Made by a program: the position numbers and the translations under genes. Shown here piece after piece: positions 16,712 through 25,289 of a stretch of DNA of 64,000 bases. This DNA comes from JAWLBM01 sp041687675. GTDB lineage: Bacteria; Pseudomonadota; Alphaproteobacteria; Rhizobiales; Pleomorphomonadaceae. Positions within the stretch are counted from its first letter, which is position 1. Each line of letters begins with the position of its first letter. The notes beneath the pieces are model-generated. The model was not told where the DNA came from. It saw only the letters and a list, made by a program, of their open reading frames with translations, and searched no databases. The stretch is taken from the NCBI GenBank assembly GCA_041687675.1, contig JAWLBM010000023.1:1-64000 (forward strand). The letters are read 5' to 3'.

Positions 16712-16759
16712 TTGCACGGACGAACAGGGGCGCCGCCGGCCGTCGCCGGGGCGCCCCTT
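16712..16759. terminator. Three-part GC hairpin between convergent genes
   Basis: GGCGCCCC (16712-16719), GGGGCGCC (16727-16734) and GGCGCCCC (16750-16757) follow each other. The middle element can pair with either neighbour, so two mutually exclusive hairpins are possible. The second is followed by TTC on the + strand. It lies between the opgC-like gene and the convergent DUF465 gene and probably ends transcription from either side, although T runs are short. Confidence 0.45.
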
Positions 16760-16833
16760 CATGCTCTCGTTTCGGTCCGGTTCGGCTCGACGGTCTCCCG
16801 GGGTCGCCCCCGGGGCCCGGAACCGGCGTCCGT

Positions 16834-17016
16834 TCAGTGGAGGGCGGCCTCCTGGCCGGAAAGCCGCACGATCTCGTCCTTCAGATGAAGCTTCCGTCGC
16901 TTGAGCTCCTTGACGTGGATCGCGTCCACGCTCGGATGCTGCGCCACCTCTTCGAGCTGCCGCTCAAGGGCGGCATGGCGACGCTCGAGCTCGGCAATAT
17001 GCGACTGGATCGACAT
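16834..17016 (-). CDS. DUF465 (YdcH-like) protein A
   Basis: This is a 60-residue coiled-coil protein of the YdcH/DUF465 family with unknown function. Nearly all of it is one charged helix pair (IAELERRHAALERQLEEV, then LKRRKLHLKDEIVRL). ATG 17016 has GGAGGT at ideal spacing on the minus strand, while the longer upstream reading has none. A paralogue is transcribed divergently at 17349. The shared motif is KRRKLxLKDxI. Confidence 0.85.
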   Translation of the reverse strand: MSIQSHIAELERRHAALERQLEEVAQHPSVDAIHVKELKRRKLHLKDEIVRLSGQEAALH

Positions 17017-17348
17017 CCGCGACCTCCTTCCGTTGATCATGCGCCAACACACCAAAGTGTGTCACAATCCCGACATGGTGTCGATGCGAGCCCCGTTTCA
17101 AGAGGGGCCCGCGCGCCGGAATCGACCCATGAAACGCAACAAGATTGCGCAAAATGCGGCAGCTCCGAAACAAACGGGAATTTCGGGCTGTGCATATCCT
17201 GCGGACGGGCGGGGGCCGGCGGCCTCCGCTGGGGCATGAAACGCGGTTCCGTATCTGCTATATCCTTGGGCTGGCATCGGGCGGCGGTGTCCGGCCGGCG
17301 GCTCGATTCGGCCGCCTCGAGGCTCGCGTTCGCAAGGGTAGAGAGCGT
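17017..17348. other. Divergent intergenic region between two DUF465 genes
   Basis: No gene was seen in these 332 bases. There is an imperfect palindrome ACACAC-caaa-GTGTGT near 17045-17060. A candidate promoter for the + strand paralogue is ATGAAA (17236-17241), 17 bases, TATATC (17259-17264). The region is AT-richer than its surroundings, as expected for a regulatory gap. Confidence 0.4.
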
Positions 17349-17555
17349 ATGACCGGGCACGACGAGCAGGAAGTCAGGATGGAGCTGGCGCGGCTGCGCC
17401 AGGAGCACCGGGACCTCGACGCGGCGATCGCGGCGATGGTCGCCCTCGGCACCAGCGACACGATCCAGGTCCAGCGGCTGAAGAAGCGCAAGCTGGTGCT
17501 GAAGGACCGCATCACCTTCCTGGAGGACCAGATCCTCCCCGACATCATCGCCTGA
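17349..17555 (+). CDS. DUF465 (YdcH-like) protein B
   Basis: This is a 68-residue paralogue of the protein at 16834. It has the same two-helix charged layout with LARLRQEHRDLDAAI and then RLKKRKLVLKDRITFLEDQ, the family signature. The start ATG 17349 has AGGGTAGAGAG upstream. Function is unknown. Having two DUF465 genes back to back suggests hetero-oligomer formation or alternative expression, but nothing in the sequence decides this. Confidence 0.85.
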   Translation: MTGHDEQEVRMELARLRQEHRDLDAAIAAMVALGTSDTIQVQRLKKRKLVLKDRITFLEDQILPDIIA

Positions 17556-17685
17556 CGCCGCAGCCGGCGGCGCACGCCTTGCATTCCCGCGGGCTTGCCT
17601 GTAACCCCCGCCCGCAGGGGCCGAGGAGCCGTCGACGCCCCGGAACGCCGCGCCGCGGCCGAGATCCATTCCAGAGGTCCCGCCG

Positions 17686-18180
17686 ATGCCGGACACGCCT
17701 CCCGTCGCCATCATCATGGGCAGCCAGTCCGACTGGGCGACCATGCGCCACGCCGCCGAGACGCTGGATGCGCTGGCGATCCGCCACGACACCCGCATCG
17801 TCTCGGCCCATCGCACGCCCGAGCGCCTCTACGCCTTCGCCCGCGGGGCCCGCGACGCCGGCTTCAAGGTGATCATCGCCGGCGCCGGCGGCGCGGCCCA
17901 CCTGCCGGGGATGACCGCGGCGATGACGCCTCTGCCCGTCTTCGGCGTCCCGATCGAAAGCCGGTCCCTGCGCGGCGAGGACAGCCTGCTGTCGATCGTG
18001 CAGATGCCCGGCGGGATCCCGGTCGGGACCCTCGCCATCGGCAAGCCCGGCGCGATCAACGCCGCCCTGCTCGCCGCCGCGGTGCTCGCCCTTTCGGACC
18101 GGAACCTCGCCGAGCGGCTCGACGCCTGGCGCGAGGCGCAGACGGCGGCGGTGGCGGAGGCGCCGGTCGATGACGCCTGA
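17686..18180 (+). CDS. purE: PurE, N5-CAIR mutase
   Basis: PurE moves the carboxylate of N5-carboxyaminoimidazole ribonucleotide to carbon, a step of IMP synthesis. The 164 residues include MGSQSDW (family MGSxSDW), SAHRTP (catalytic His) and GAGGAAHLPGM. It is a class I enzyme because purK follows. The last 11 bases overlap the start of purK, so the two are translationally coupled. Confidence 0.96.
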   Translation: MPDTPPVAIIMGSQSDWATMRHAAETLDALAIRHDTRIVSAHRTPERLYAFARGARDAGFKVIIAGAGGAAHLPGMTAAMTPLPVFGVPIESRSLRGEDSLLSIVQMPGGIPVGTLAIGKPGAINAALLAAAVLALSDRNLAERLDAWREAQTAAVAEAPVDDA

Positions 18181-19261
18181 CGCGCTCGCCCCGGGCGGCA
18201 CCATCGGCATCCTTGGCGGCGGCCAGCTCGGCCGGATGATGGCGCTCGCCGCGGCCCGCCTCGGCCTCAAGGCGCACGTCTACTGCCCCGACCCGGCGAG
18301 CCCGGCCTTCGAGGTCGCCGCCCGCCACACGGTCGCGGCCTACGAGGACGAGGCGGCGCTCGCCGCCTTCGCCGCCTCGGTGGACCGGATCACCTACGAG
18401 TCCGAGACCGTGCCGGCGCGGACCGCCGGCAGCCTCTCGGCGGTCCGCCCGCTCGCCCCCGACGCCCGGGCGCTGGCGACCAGCCAGGACCGGCTCGCCG
18501 AGAAGCGCTTCCTGCAGTCGATCGGCGTTCCCGTCGCCCCCTTCGCGGCGGTGGACGGCCCGGCCGACATCGACGAGGCGGTGGCGGCCACCGGGCTGCC
18601 GGGCATCCTCAAGACCCGCCGCTTCGGCTACGACGGCAAGGGGCAGGCGAAGGTCGGCGACCGCGAGGCTCTCGCCGCCGCGATCGGCGCCCTCGGCGGC
18701 TCCGACCTCGTCCTCGAGGGCCTCGTCCCGTTCGAAATGGAGGTGTCGGCGATCGTGGTCCGCGGCGCGGACGGCGAGGCGGCGGTCTACGACATCGGCC
18801 GCAACACGCACGAGAACCACATCCTCAAGGAGACGGTCGTCCCCGCCCCGCTGCCGGAGGCCACGCGCCGGGCGGCGGCGGACCTCGGGCTGCGGATCGC
18901 GGGGGAACTCGGCTACGTCGGCGTGCTCGGGGTGGAGATGTTCGTCGTCGACGAGCCCGGCGGGCCGCGCCTCCTCGTCAACGAGATCGCGCCGCGGGTG
19001 CACAATTCCGGCCACTGGACCGAGGACGGCGCGGTCACCAGCCAGTTCGAGAACCACGTCCGCGCCGTGGCCGGCTGGCCGCTCGGCTCGGTCCGCCGCC
19101 TCGGCGAGGCGACGATGACCAACCTGATCGGCGCGGAGGCCGACGCCTGGCGGGAGATCGTCGCCGACCCGGAGGCGCGGCTGCACCTCTACGGCAAGGC
19201 CGAGGCCCGGCCGGGACGCAAGATGGGCCACGTCAACCGGATCCGCCCGGACCGCGGCTGA
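18170..19261 (+). CDS. purK: PurK, N5-CAIR synthetase
   Basis: PurK makes N5-CAIR from AIR, bicarbonate and ATP and hands it to PurE. The 363 residues form an ATP-grasp enzyme. It opens with GILGGGQLGRMMALAA (nucleotide-like N-domain) and has KTRRFGYDGKGQ (ATP loop), and a metal-binding end LLVNEIAPRVHNSGHWT. ATG 18170 overlaps purE by 11 bases. Confidence 0.96.
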   Translation: MTPDALAPGGTIGILGGGQLGRMMALAAARLGLKAHVYCPDPASPAFEVAARHTVAAYEDEAALAAFAASVDRITYESETVPARTAGSLSAVRPLAPDARALATSQDRLAEKRFLQSIGVPVAPFAAVDGPADIDEAVAATGLPGILKTRRFGYDGKGQAKVGDREALAAAIGALGGSDLVLEGLVPFEMEVSAIVVRGADGEAAVYDIGRNTHENHILKETVVPAPLPEATRRAAADLGLRIAGELGYVGVLGVEMFVVDEPGGPRLLVNEIAPRVHNSGHWTEDGAVTSQFENHVRAVAGWPLGSVRRLGEATMTNLIGAEADAWREIVADPEARLHLYGKAEARPGRKMGHVNRIRPDRG

Positions 19262-19268
19262 GCGGTCC

Positions 19269-20078
19269 TCAGGCGACCTCCCGCTCGCCCCGGAGCCCCG
19301 CGGCGGCCTCGATGTCGAACGGGCGGACGGCGACCGCGCCGCTCGGGTCGACCACCAGCGCCGAGTTGGGCGACACCGCCCGCCAGCCCTCCCGGTCCGC
19401 GTCGAGCGGCTCGGAGACCACGGTCACGTTGCCCTCGGCCTCGCGCCAGTAGAGCGTCGGCGGCCGGTCGTCGGAGGCGTAGCGGAAGGCGTAGAGCATG
19501 CGCCCGTCGCTGAGGGCGGCGGCGAAGCGCAGCGGCTCGGCGACCCCGGCCTCGACCGTGACCCGGCGGATCCGCACCAGGGCGTCCGCCATGGCGCGCA
19601 CCGGATCGCGGGCGAGCGCGGCCTCGTCGGCGATCAGGAAGATCGCCTCGCTGTCGGTGGTGCCCTTGCGGGCATGGTAGCGCTCGTCCGGCAGCATCGC
19701 CTCGACCCGCCGCCGGAGTCTCTCCCAGCCGCCGATCTGGCCGTTGTGCATGAACATCCACCGGCCGGCGACGAAGGGGTGGCAGTTGGCCCGGCTGGTG
19801 GCGGTGCCGGTGGAGGCGCGCACATGGGCGAAGAACAGCGACGAGGCGATCTGCCGGCAGAGGCTCTTCAGGTTGTCGTCGCTCCAGGCCGGCAGGATGT
19901 CGCGGTAGAGGCCGGGCTCCTCGAAGGCGCCGTACCATCCGACGCCGAAGCCGTCGCCGTTGGTGACGGCCTTGCACTCGGCGGCCGACTGGCTCTGGTG
20001 GACCAGCGAATGGAGCGGCTGGCAGACGAGGGTCTCGAGATGGATCGGCTGTCCGGAGTAGGCGAGCCAGCGGCACAT
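19269..20078 (-). CDS. Class II glutamine amidotransferase (YafJ/EgtC-like)
   Basis: This 269-residue stand-alone class II glutaminase-fold protein is likely cytoplasmic. The catalytic Cys is residue 2 after Met removal (MCRWLAYSG), which fixes the start at 20078. A longer upstream reading would bury the nucleophile and is rejected. Other family marks are FFAHVRAST, MFMHNGQIG and GTTDSEAIF, lining the glutamine pocket. Substrate is unknown. EgtC-type hydrolases act on gamma-glutamyl compounds, but no ergothioneine genes are nearby. Confidence 0.85.
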   Translation of the reverse strand: MCRWLAYSGQPIHLETLVCQPLHSLVHQSQSAAECKAVTNGDGFGVGWYGAFEEPGLYRDILPAWSDDNLKSLCRQIASSLFFAHVRASTGTATSRANCHPFVAGRWMFMHNGQIGGWERLRRRVEAMLPDERYHARKGTTDSEAIFLIADEAALARDPVRAMADALVRIRRVTVEAGVAEPLRFAAALSDGRMLYAFRYASDDRPPTLYWREAEGNVTVVSEPLDADREGWRAVSPNSALVVDPSGAVAVRPFDIEAAAGLRGEREVA

Positions 20079-20206
20079 CGGAGGAACATCCGGGAAGGTG
20101 GAACCGCGCCCATACTGGCGCACTCGGGATTTATGCCGGATGAACGGGCGGGTGAAGCGCCGGCCGCCGGATGCATCGGCGGCTACCGCCTTTTCTCCGA
20201 GGACGG

Positions 20207-20235
20207 TGGACAGGCGGGCCGGCATTTGCTATTTC
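20207..20235 (+). promoter_or_regulatory. Candidate promoter of rpsU
   Basis: TGGACA (20207-20212), 17 bases, TATTTC (20230-20235). The -35 matches 5/6. It lies in the 332-base divergent gap (20079-20410) between the amidotransferase and rpsU, where no gene was seen. The leader would be about 170 bases. The -10 is weak, so the call is tentative. Confidence 0.35.
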
Positions 20236-20410
20236 ACGGCCCACTCGAGCGGTGTCGGGCCGCGGTCGGGCGCAATTGCGTTTCGCCGGAGCCGGAGCCA
20301 CCGCGACCAGTCGTTCCACTCGTCGCGCCCGAACGGATCGGACGCAGGGCCCGGACCACGGCCCCTGACGTCCCCCCGTTTACCGCGACCGGCAGACAGG
20401 AAGGTCACGC

Positions 20411-20638
20411 GTGCAGGTACTCGTCCGCGACAACAACGTCGACCAGGCACTCAAGGCGCTGAAGAAGAAGATGCAGCGCGAGGGCATTTTCCGCGAGATG
20501 AAGCTCCGCGGCCACTACGAGAAGCCCTCCGAGAAGCGCGCCCGCGAGAAGGCCGAGGCCGTTCGTCGCGCCCGCAAGCTGGCCCGCAAGCGCGCCCAGC
20601 GCGAAGGCCTCGTCGCCGGCAAGCCTCGCGCGCGTTGA
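20411..20638 (+). CDS. rpsU: Ribosomal protein S21 (bS21)
   Basis: This is a small-subunit protein near the anti-Shine-Dalgarno end of 16S rRNA. The 75 residues include VLVRDNNVDQALKALKKK at the start and a very basic C-terminus, as usual for alphaproteobacterial S21. Translation starts at GTG 20411 with AGGAAGG upstream. No strong terminator follows. A GC-rich inverted repeat near 20638-20656 lacks a T run. Confidence 0.96.
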   Translation: MQVLVRDNNVDQALKALKKKMQREGIFREMKLRGHYEKPSEKRAREKAEAVRRARKLARKRAQREGLVAGKPRAR

Positions 20639-20811
20639 CCGGCCGGCGCCGCCGGTTACAGGATCCAGCGTCTGACGTTTGCAGGGGCGACCGGCATTCT
20701 TGCGGTCGTCCCTGTCGTCGTGCCTCGGAGTCGGCCCAATCCTGCGGGATGTGGTCGGCGATGGCGGGGACTCCCGGTCCCGCCGATTCGCATGCTGCCA
20801 GGAGCCTGTCG

Positions 20812-21642
20812 ATGACCACGTACCGTCGCCCCGCCCGTCTCGCCGTCGCCGCGGTGGCGGCCGTCCTCCTTGCCGGCTGCGTCGGCTCGGAGGGGCCGAA
20901 GATCGACGCCACGGCGACGAACCCGGCGGCAGGATCGGCGGCGAACCTGGAATCGCTCACGGCGGTGATCCAGCAGAACCCGCGCGACGCCAGCGCCTAC
21001 AACGTGCGCGGCGGCGCCCTCGGCGAGGCCGGCCGGCTGGAGGAGGCCTACGCCGACTTCTCCACCGCGATCCAGCTCAACCCGCAGTTCTACCAGGCCT
21101 ACAACAACCGCGCGCTGGTGCTGCGCCGGCTGAACCGGATCCGCGAGGCGCTGGACGACTACAACCGCGCCCTGCAGATCGACCCGTCCTACCAGCCGGC
21201 CTATCTCGGCCGCGGCACGCTCTACCGGCTGTCCGGCCAGTACGACTACGCCCTCGCCGACTTCAACCAGGCGATCCGGCTCAACACCTCGGACGCGCGC
21301 GGCTACTACAACCGCAGCCTGATCTACCAGGCGCAGGGCGACCACGTGCGCGCCATCTCCGACCTCGACGTGGCGATCTCGCTCGATCCCAACGCCTCCG
21401 AGCCCTACAACGCCCGCGGCGTCTCCTACCTCGCCCAGGGCCGCGACCAGGACGCGCTGACCGACTTCGCCGCCGCGGTGAACCGGAACAAGGACTCGGC
21501 GGCCTTCTGGACCAACCTCGGCATCGCCCAGGTCCGCACCGGCGACGTCTCCACCGGCCGCAGCTCGATCAACCGCGCCCTCGTCCTCGACCCCCGCTAC
21601 CAGCCGGCCCGAGAGGCCCTGCGGGAAGCCCCGGTCGCCTGA
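20812..21642 (+). CDS. TPR-repeat lipoprotein (NlpI-like)
   Basis: This is a 276-residue lipoprotein with a signal peptide ending in lipobox LAGC (acylated Cys 23) and then six or so tetratricopeptide repeats covering residues 50-265, each with the A-Y-x-x-R-G / D-Y-x-A pattern (for example AYNNRALVLRRLNR and AYLGRGTLYRLSGQ). NlpI-type proteins are outer-membrane scaffolds that tune peptidoglycan hydrolases. ATG 20812 has AGGAG upstream. No partner is adjacent, so the role is inferred from architecture only. Confidence 0.85.
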   Translation: MTTYRRPARLAVAAVAAVLLAGCVGSEGPKIDATATNPAAGSAANLESLTAVIQQNPRDASAYNVRGGALGEAGRLEEAYADFSTAIQLNPQFYQAYNNRALVLRRLNRIREALDDYNRALQIDPSYQPAYLGRGTLYRLSGQYDYALADFNQAIRLNTSDARGYYNRSLIYQAQGDHVRAISDLDVAISLDPNASEPYNARGVSYLAQGRDQDALTDFAAAVNRNKDSAAFWTNLGIAQVRTGDVSTGRSSINRALVLDPRYQPAREALREAPVA

Positions 21643-21672
21643 GGCCCAGACACAAGCACGCCTGAACGCGGA

Positions 21673-21698
21673 ACGCCGCGGCGAGGTCGCCGCGGCGT
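21673..21698. terminator. Inverted repeat between convergent genes
   Basis: A perfect 11-base stem (21673-21683 with 21688-21698) with loop AGGT, all GC apart from the closing pair. It lies between the TPR lipoprotein and dctP, which converge. It has no T run, so it is either a weak terminator or an mRNA 3' end protector. Confidence 0.45.
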
Positions 21699-21738
21699 CG
21701 GTCGTCGGATCGGCGCGGACCGGGCGGCCCGGCCGGTC

Positions 21739-22794
21739 TCAGTTGAGGTCGGCGGCGCGCTCGGCCTCGATCTCGGCCTGGGCCTCGGCGACGGCCTTCT
21801 GGAACAGCTCGAAGACCTCCGGGCCGTTCTGGACGTTGGCCTTGAACCAGTCGAACACCGGGGCGACGGCGGCCTGGAAGGCGGCCTTTTCCTCGGAGGT
21901 CGGCACGTAGATCTCGCCGCCGGCCTTCAGGAAGTCCTGGTAGGCGGCGATCTCCTTGCGCTTCGGGCTGGCGAAGGTCGCCTGCTGCAGGGCGGCGAAG
22001 CCGTCGACGACGATCTTCCTCTGCTCGGGCGCCAGGCTCTGGAAGCGGTCCTCGGACATCCACCAGAAGGCGCCCATGTAGCTGTGCCCGTCGAGGGTCA
22101 GGTACTTCAGGCCGGCATCCGGGAACTTCATGCTCATGATGTCGGTGATGCCGTTGGCGGTGCCCTCGACGACGCCGGTCTGCAGCGAGGTGAACAGCTC
22201 CGGCCACGGGATCGGCGTCGGCGAGGCGCCGACCGCGTTGGCGACCTCCTGCGGCAGGGCCGCCGGCACCGTGCGCATCTTGAGGCCGGCGAGGTCGGCC
22301 GGGGTCTTCACGGTCTTCTTGGTGTTGGCGTAGTTGCGCCAGCCGCCGGTGTTGCCGATGGTCATCAGGCGGATCTTGCCGCCGCTGTCGGCGAGCGCCA
22401 TCCGGCGCAGCTCGCGGGTGAAGTCGCCCGAGACCACCGTCTCGGCCACCCGGTCGTCGCTCATGAGATAGGGCAGGTCGAGCACCTGGATGTACGGGAA
22501 GAGGCCCGCCGCCCCGCCCGACGTCGAGATGTAGATGTCGATCGAGCCGTCGGCGACGCCCTGCAGGCACTCCTCGCCGGTGGCGCAGAGCTGGGTGCCG
22601 ATGAACAGCTCCACGGCGATGGCGCCGTTCGAGGCGTTCTCGACGAAGTTCTTGAACACCACCAGCCCGTCGTAGTCCTCGTCGTTCTCGTTCGAGTTGG
22701 CGGTGGCGCGCAGCGTGATGTCCGCCGCGCTGGCGATGCCGCCCACCACCAGCGAGCTGGCGACGAGCAGCGACGTGAACAGTGTCTTCAGCAT
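21739..22794 (-). CDS. dctP: TRAP transporter solute-binding protein
   Basis: This is a periplasmic receptor of a tripartite ATP-independent transporter. The 351 residues have a signal peptide (cleavage after GGIASA, about residue 23) and DctP-family segments (KFPDAGLKYLTLDGHSYMG; PADLAGLKMRTVP, with the conserved arginine that in the family pairs with the substrate acid group). ATG 22794 has GGGAGG 7 bases upstream. An in-frame TTG one codon earlier is rejected. It is the last gene of the monooxygenase operon, so its ligand is presumably the anionic substrate of that pathway. Confidence 0.93.
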   Translation of the reverse strand: MLKTLFTSLLVASSLVVGGIASAADITLRATANSNENDEDYDGLVVFKNFVENASNGAIAVELFIGTQLCATGEECLQGVADGSIDIYISTSGGAAGLFPYIQVLDLPYLMSDDRVAETVVSGDFTRELRRMALADSGGKIRLMTIGNTGGWRNYANTKKTVKTPADLAGLKMRTVPAALPQEVANAVGASPTPIPWPELFTSLQTGVVEGTANGITDIMSMKFPDAGLKYLTLDGHSYMGAFWWMSEDRFQSLAPEQRKIVVDGFAALQQATFASPKRKEIAAYQDFLKAGGEIYVPTSEEKAAFQAAVAPVFDWFKANVQNGPEVFELFQKAVAEAQAEIEAERAADLN

Positions 22795-22858
22795 CAAGTC
22801 CTCCCTTTTCTTGGCGAATGCGCAGTCTCCGGGCGGCCCCCGCGGGGCGTCCGCCGCG

Positions 22859-24148
22859 TCAGTCCACGAAGCCCGCGAGGCGCGGGATCGTCAGGCAAAG
22901 CTCGGGCACGTAGGTGATCAGAAAGATGACGGCGACCTCGACGGCGAGGAAGGGGAGGATCGCCCGGGCGATCGTCTCGACCCGCTCGCCGGAGACCGAC
23001 GAGGCCACGAACAGGACGAGGCCCATCGGCGGCGTCGCCAGCCCGACCGTCAGGTTCACCGCCATGATGATGGCGAAGTGGACCGAGTCGACGCCCATCT
23101 CGACGAAGATCGGCCCGAGGATCGGCCCGAGGATGATGATCGCCGGCCCGGCGTCGAGGAACATGCCGACCAGGAACAGCAGCACGTTGATCAGGAACAA
23201 CAGGACCAGCGGGTTATCGGAAAGGCTCAGGATGAAGCCCGCCAGCATCTCCGGCGTGTGGGAGAGGCTCGCCACCGTCTTGAAGGCCATCGCCGCGCCG
23301 ACCAGCAGCAGCACGACGGCCGAGGTCATGCCGGCCCGGCCGAGCACATCGGGGATGTCGGACAGCTTCAGCTCGCGCATCACGACGATGCCGATGAAGA
23401 GCGCGTACGCCACCGCCACCGCCGCCGCCTCCGTCGGCGTGAAGACGCCGCCGAGGATGCCGCCGAGGATGATCACCGGCGTGAGCAGCGGCCAGAAGGC
23501 CTTGAGGCCCGCGTGCCCCCGCTCGCTCCAGGTGAGGCGCCGGCTGGCGACGGGAAATCCGTACCGGTCGGCCATGATCTTGACCATGACCATCAGGCCG
23601 ATGCCGACCAGGAGGCCCGGCACGATGCCGGCGAGGAACAGCGCCGCGACGCTCTCGCCCATCACATAGGCGTAGATGATCATGATGCCGGACGGCGGGA
23701 TGATCGGCCCGATCACCGAGGAGGCGGCGGTGATCGCCGCGGCGAAGCGCCGGGTGTAGCCCTGCTTCTCCATCGCCGGGATCAGCATGGAGCCGAGCGC
23801 CGAGGTGTCGGCCACCGCCGAGCCGGAGAGGCCGGCGAAGAGGATCGAGGAGAGCACGTTGACGTGGGCGAGGCCGCCGCGCAGGTGCCCCATCATCGCC
23901 TGCGAGAACTCGACCAGCCGGAGCGTGATGCCGCCCCGGTTCATCAGTTCGCCGGCCAGCATGAAGAAGGGGATGGCCATCAGCGGGAAGCTGTCCATCC
24001 CGTTGTAGACGTTGCGGTAGAGGAGCACGAGGTCGCGCTCCTGGCCGTTCATCCACAGGAGGATGCCCGGCGCGGCGATCAGGCCGAACACCACCGGCAG
24101 GCCGAGCAGCAGGAAGACCAGGAAGAGCGGCAGGAACAGCGTCAGCAT
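22859..24148 (-). CDS. dctM: TRAP transporter large permease
   Basis: DctM is the ion-coupled membrane subunit of the TRAP importer. The 429 residues have about twelve hydrophobic segments. Family marks include LFAGLSGSAVADTSALGSMLIPAM near residues 107-130 and TPTEAAAVAVAYALF near 240. Start ATG 24148 overlaps the last base of the dctQ stop (TGATG), showing translational coupling. dctP follows after 64 bases. Confidence 0.95.
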   Translation of the reverse strand: MLTLFLPLFLVFLLLGLPVVFGLIAAPGILLWMNGQERDLVLLYRNVYNGMDSFPLMAIPFFMLAGELMNRGGITLRLVEFSQAMMGHLRGGLAHVNVLSSILFAGLSGSAVADTSALGSMLIPAMEKQGYTRRFAAAITAASSVIGPIIPPSGIMIIYAYVMGESVAALFLAGIVPGLLVGIGLMVMVKIMADRYGFPVASRRLTWSERGHAGLKAFWPLLTPVIILGGILGGVFTPTEAAAVAVAYALFIGIVVMRELKLSDIPDVLGRAGMTSAVVLLLVGAAMAFKTVASLSHTPEMLAGFILSLSDNPLVLLFLINVLLFLVGMFLDAGPAIIILGPILGPIFVEMGVDSVHFAIIMAVNLTVGLATPPMGLVLFVASSVSGERVETIARAILPFLAVEVAVIFLITYVPELCLTIPRLAGFVD

Positions 24149-24738
24149 CACTCGGCTCCGGCCGTCTCGGACAGGGGAATGGCGGGCAGCGGCGCCTCGG
24201 AGCCGACGAGGCGCACGAGGTTGCGCAGGATCAGCTCGACGTTGACCATCACCATCAGCGTCACGCCGACGGCGAGCGAGGACATGGTCCAGGCCCGCGG
24301 CACCGACATCCAGGTGCTGAAGTCGATGGCGGTCGGCACGTAGAGCGAGGTGGTGGCGAACCGGCCGCCCAGCCCGGTGACCTCGGCCCAGCCGATCCGG
24401 AAGCCGACGAGAAGCACGACGAGGGTGAGCAGCAGCAGCACCAGCGACACCAGCGGGATCACCCTGCGCGGCATCGCGTGCAACAGCATCTCGATGGCGA
24501 CGAAGCCGCCGCGGCGGAAGGCGGTCGGCGCCATCAGGCCGGTCATCCACAGCATCAGGAAGCGCGCCGCCTCGTCCGGCCAGGGCAGCGCCTGGCCGAG
24601 CGCGTAGCGGAAGAACACCTGGACGAGGGTGATCGCCACCATCAGCGCGATGCAGGCGATGCCGATTGCGCGCCCGGCGGCGAGCAGGGCGGCGTTCACG
24701 GCGCCGAGCGCCCTGGCAAGGGCCAGCAGCATCACCAT
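24148..24738 (-). CDS. dctQ: TRAP transporter small permease
   Basis: DctQ is the four-helix partner that forms the membrane complex with DctM. The 196 residues include the family segment FFRYALGQALPWPDEAARFLM (membrane helix 2 region, where W-x-x-E is diagnostic). The start ATG 24738 is chosen for its GGGGAGG site. A longer reading from 24786 is possible but lacks one. Its stop overlaps dctM. The frameshifted flavin reductase gene lies 48 bases upstream. Confidence 0.9.
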   Translation of the reverse strand: MVMLLALARALGAVNAALLAAGRAIGIACIALMVAITLVQVFFRYALGQALPWPDEAARFLMLWMTGLMAPTAFRRGGFVAIEMLLHAMPRRVIPLVSLVLLLLTLVVLLVGFRIGWAEVTGLGGRFATTSLYVPTAIDFSTWMSVPRAWTMSSLAVGVTLMVMVNVELILRNLVRLVGSEAPLPAIPLSETAGAE

Positions 24739-24786
24739 CGTCCCCTCCCCGACCGGATCCCCTCCCCGGGTCCGGCCCAACGGCAC

Positions 24787-25289
24787 TCACGCCATCCGCG
24801 CAAACCGCCCGAACATGCCGCGCGAGAAGCAGAGGGGATCCCCCTCCCGATGCGCCACCCGCAGCACTCTTCCTAGCACGATCGTATGGTCCCCGGCGTC
24901 GTGAAGACTGTGTCGTTCACACTCGAATCGCGCCAGCGTCCCGGGGATCGACGGCACCCCCTCCTCATTCAGGGCCCAGCCGAGCCCGTCGAAGCCGGCG
25001 CCCCCGCGGGTGAAGCGGGTGCTGAGGTCGTCCTGGTCCGCGCCGAGCACGTGGATCGCGAAGTGCGACGCGCCGGTGAAGACGCCGTGCCGCTGCGAGC
25101 TCTTGGCCGGCGACCACAGCACCAGCGGCGGCTCCAGCGACACCGAGGCGAAGCTGTTGGCCGTCATGCCGACGGGCCCGGCCTCGCCCATCGCCGTCAC
25201 CACGGTCACGCCGGTGGTGAAGTGGCCGAGGGCGTTGCGGAAGGCCCGAGGTGCTCGCTGGCGGGGCCGAAATCGTGGTTGGCGATCAT
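24787..25289 (-). pseudogene. Flavin reductase, frameshifted near its N-terminus
   Basis: This is the FMN/FAD reductase partner of a two-component monooxygenase. The bulk (from about 25248 to 24787) reads as a normal flavin reductase: AFRNALGHFTTGVTVVT, then GMTANSFASVSLEPPLVL, then FAIHVLG. That frame has no start codon. The only ATG at the right place is 25289, overlapping the reductase stop upstream (TGATG), but it opens another frame (MIANHDFGPASEHL). Adding one base near 25246-25250 would join them into a normal 167-residue protein. Either a recent one-base deletion or a sequencing error. No slippery heptamer is present, so programmed frameshifting is unlikely. Confidence 0.75.

Noticed and set aside
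25206..25289. Programmed frameshift in the flavin reductase
   Set aside because: No slippery heptamer or downstream stimulatory hairpin is seen at the junction. A one-base deletion or sequence error is simpler.
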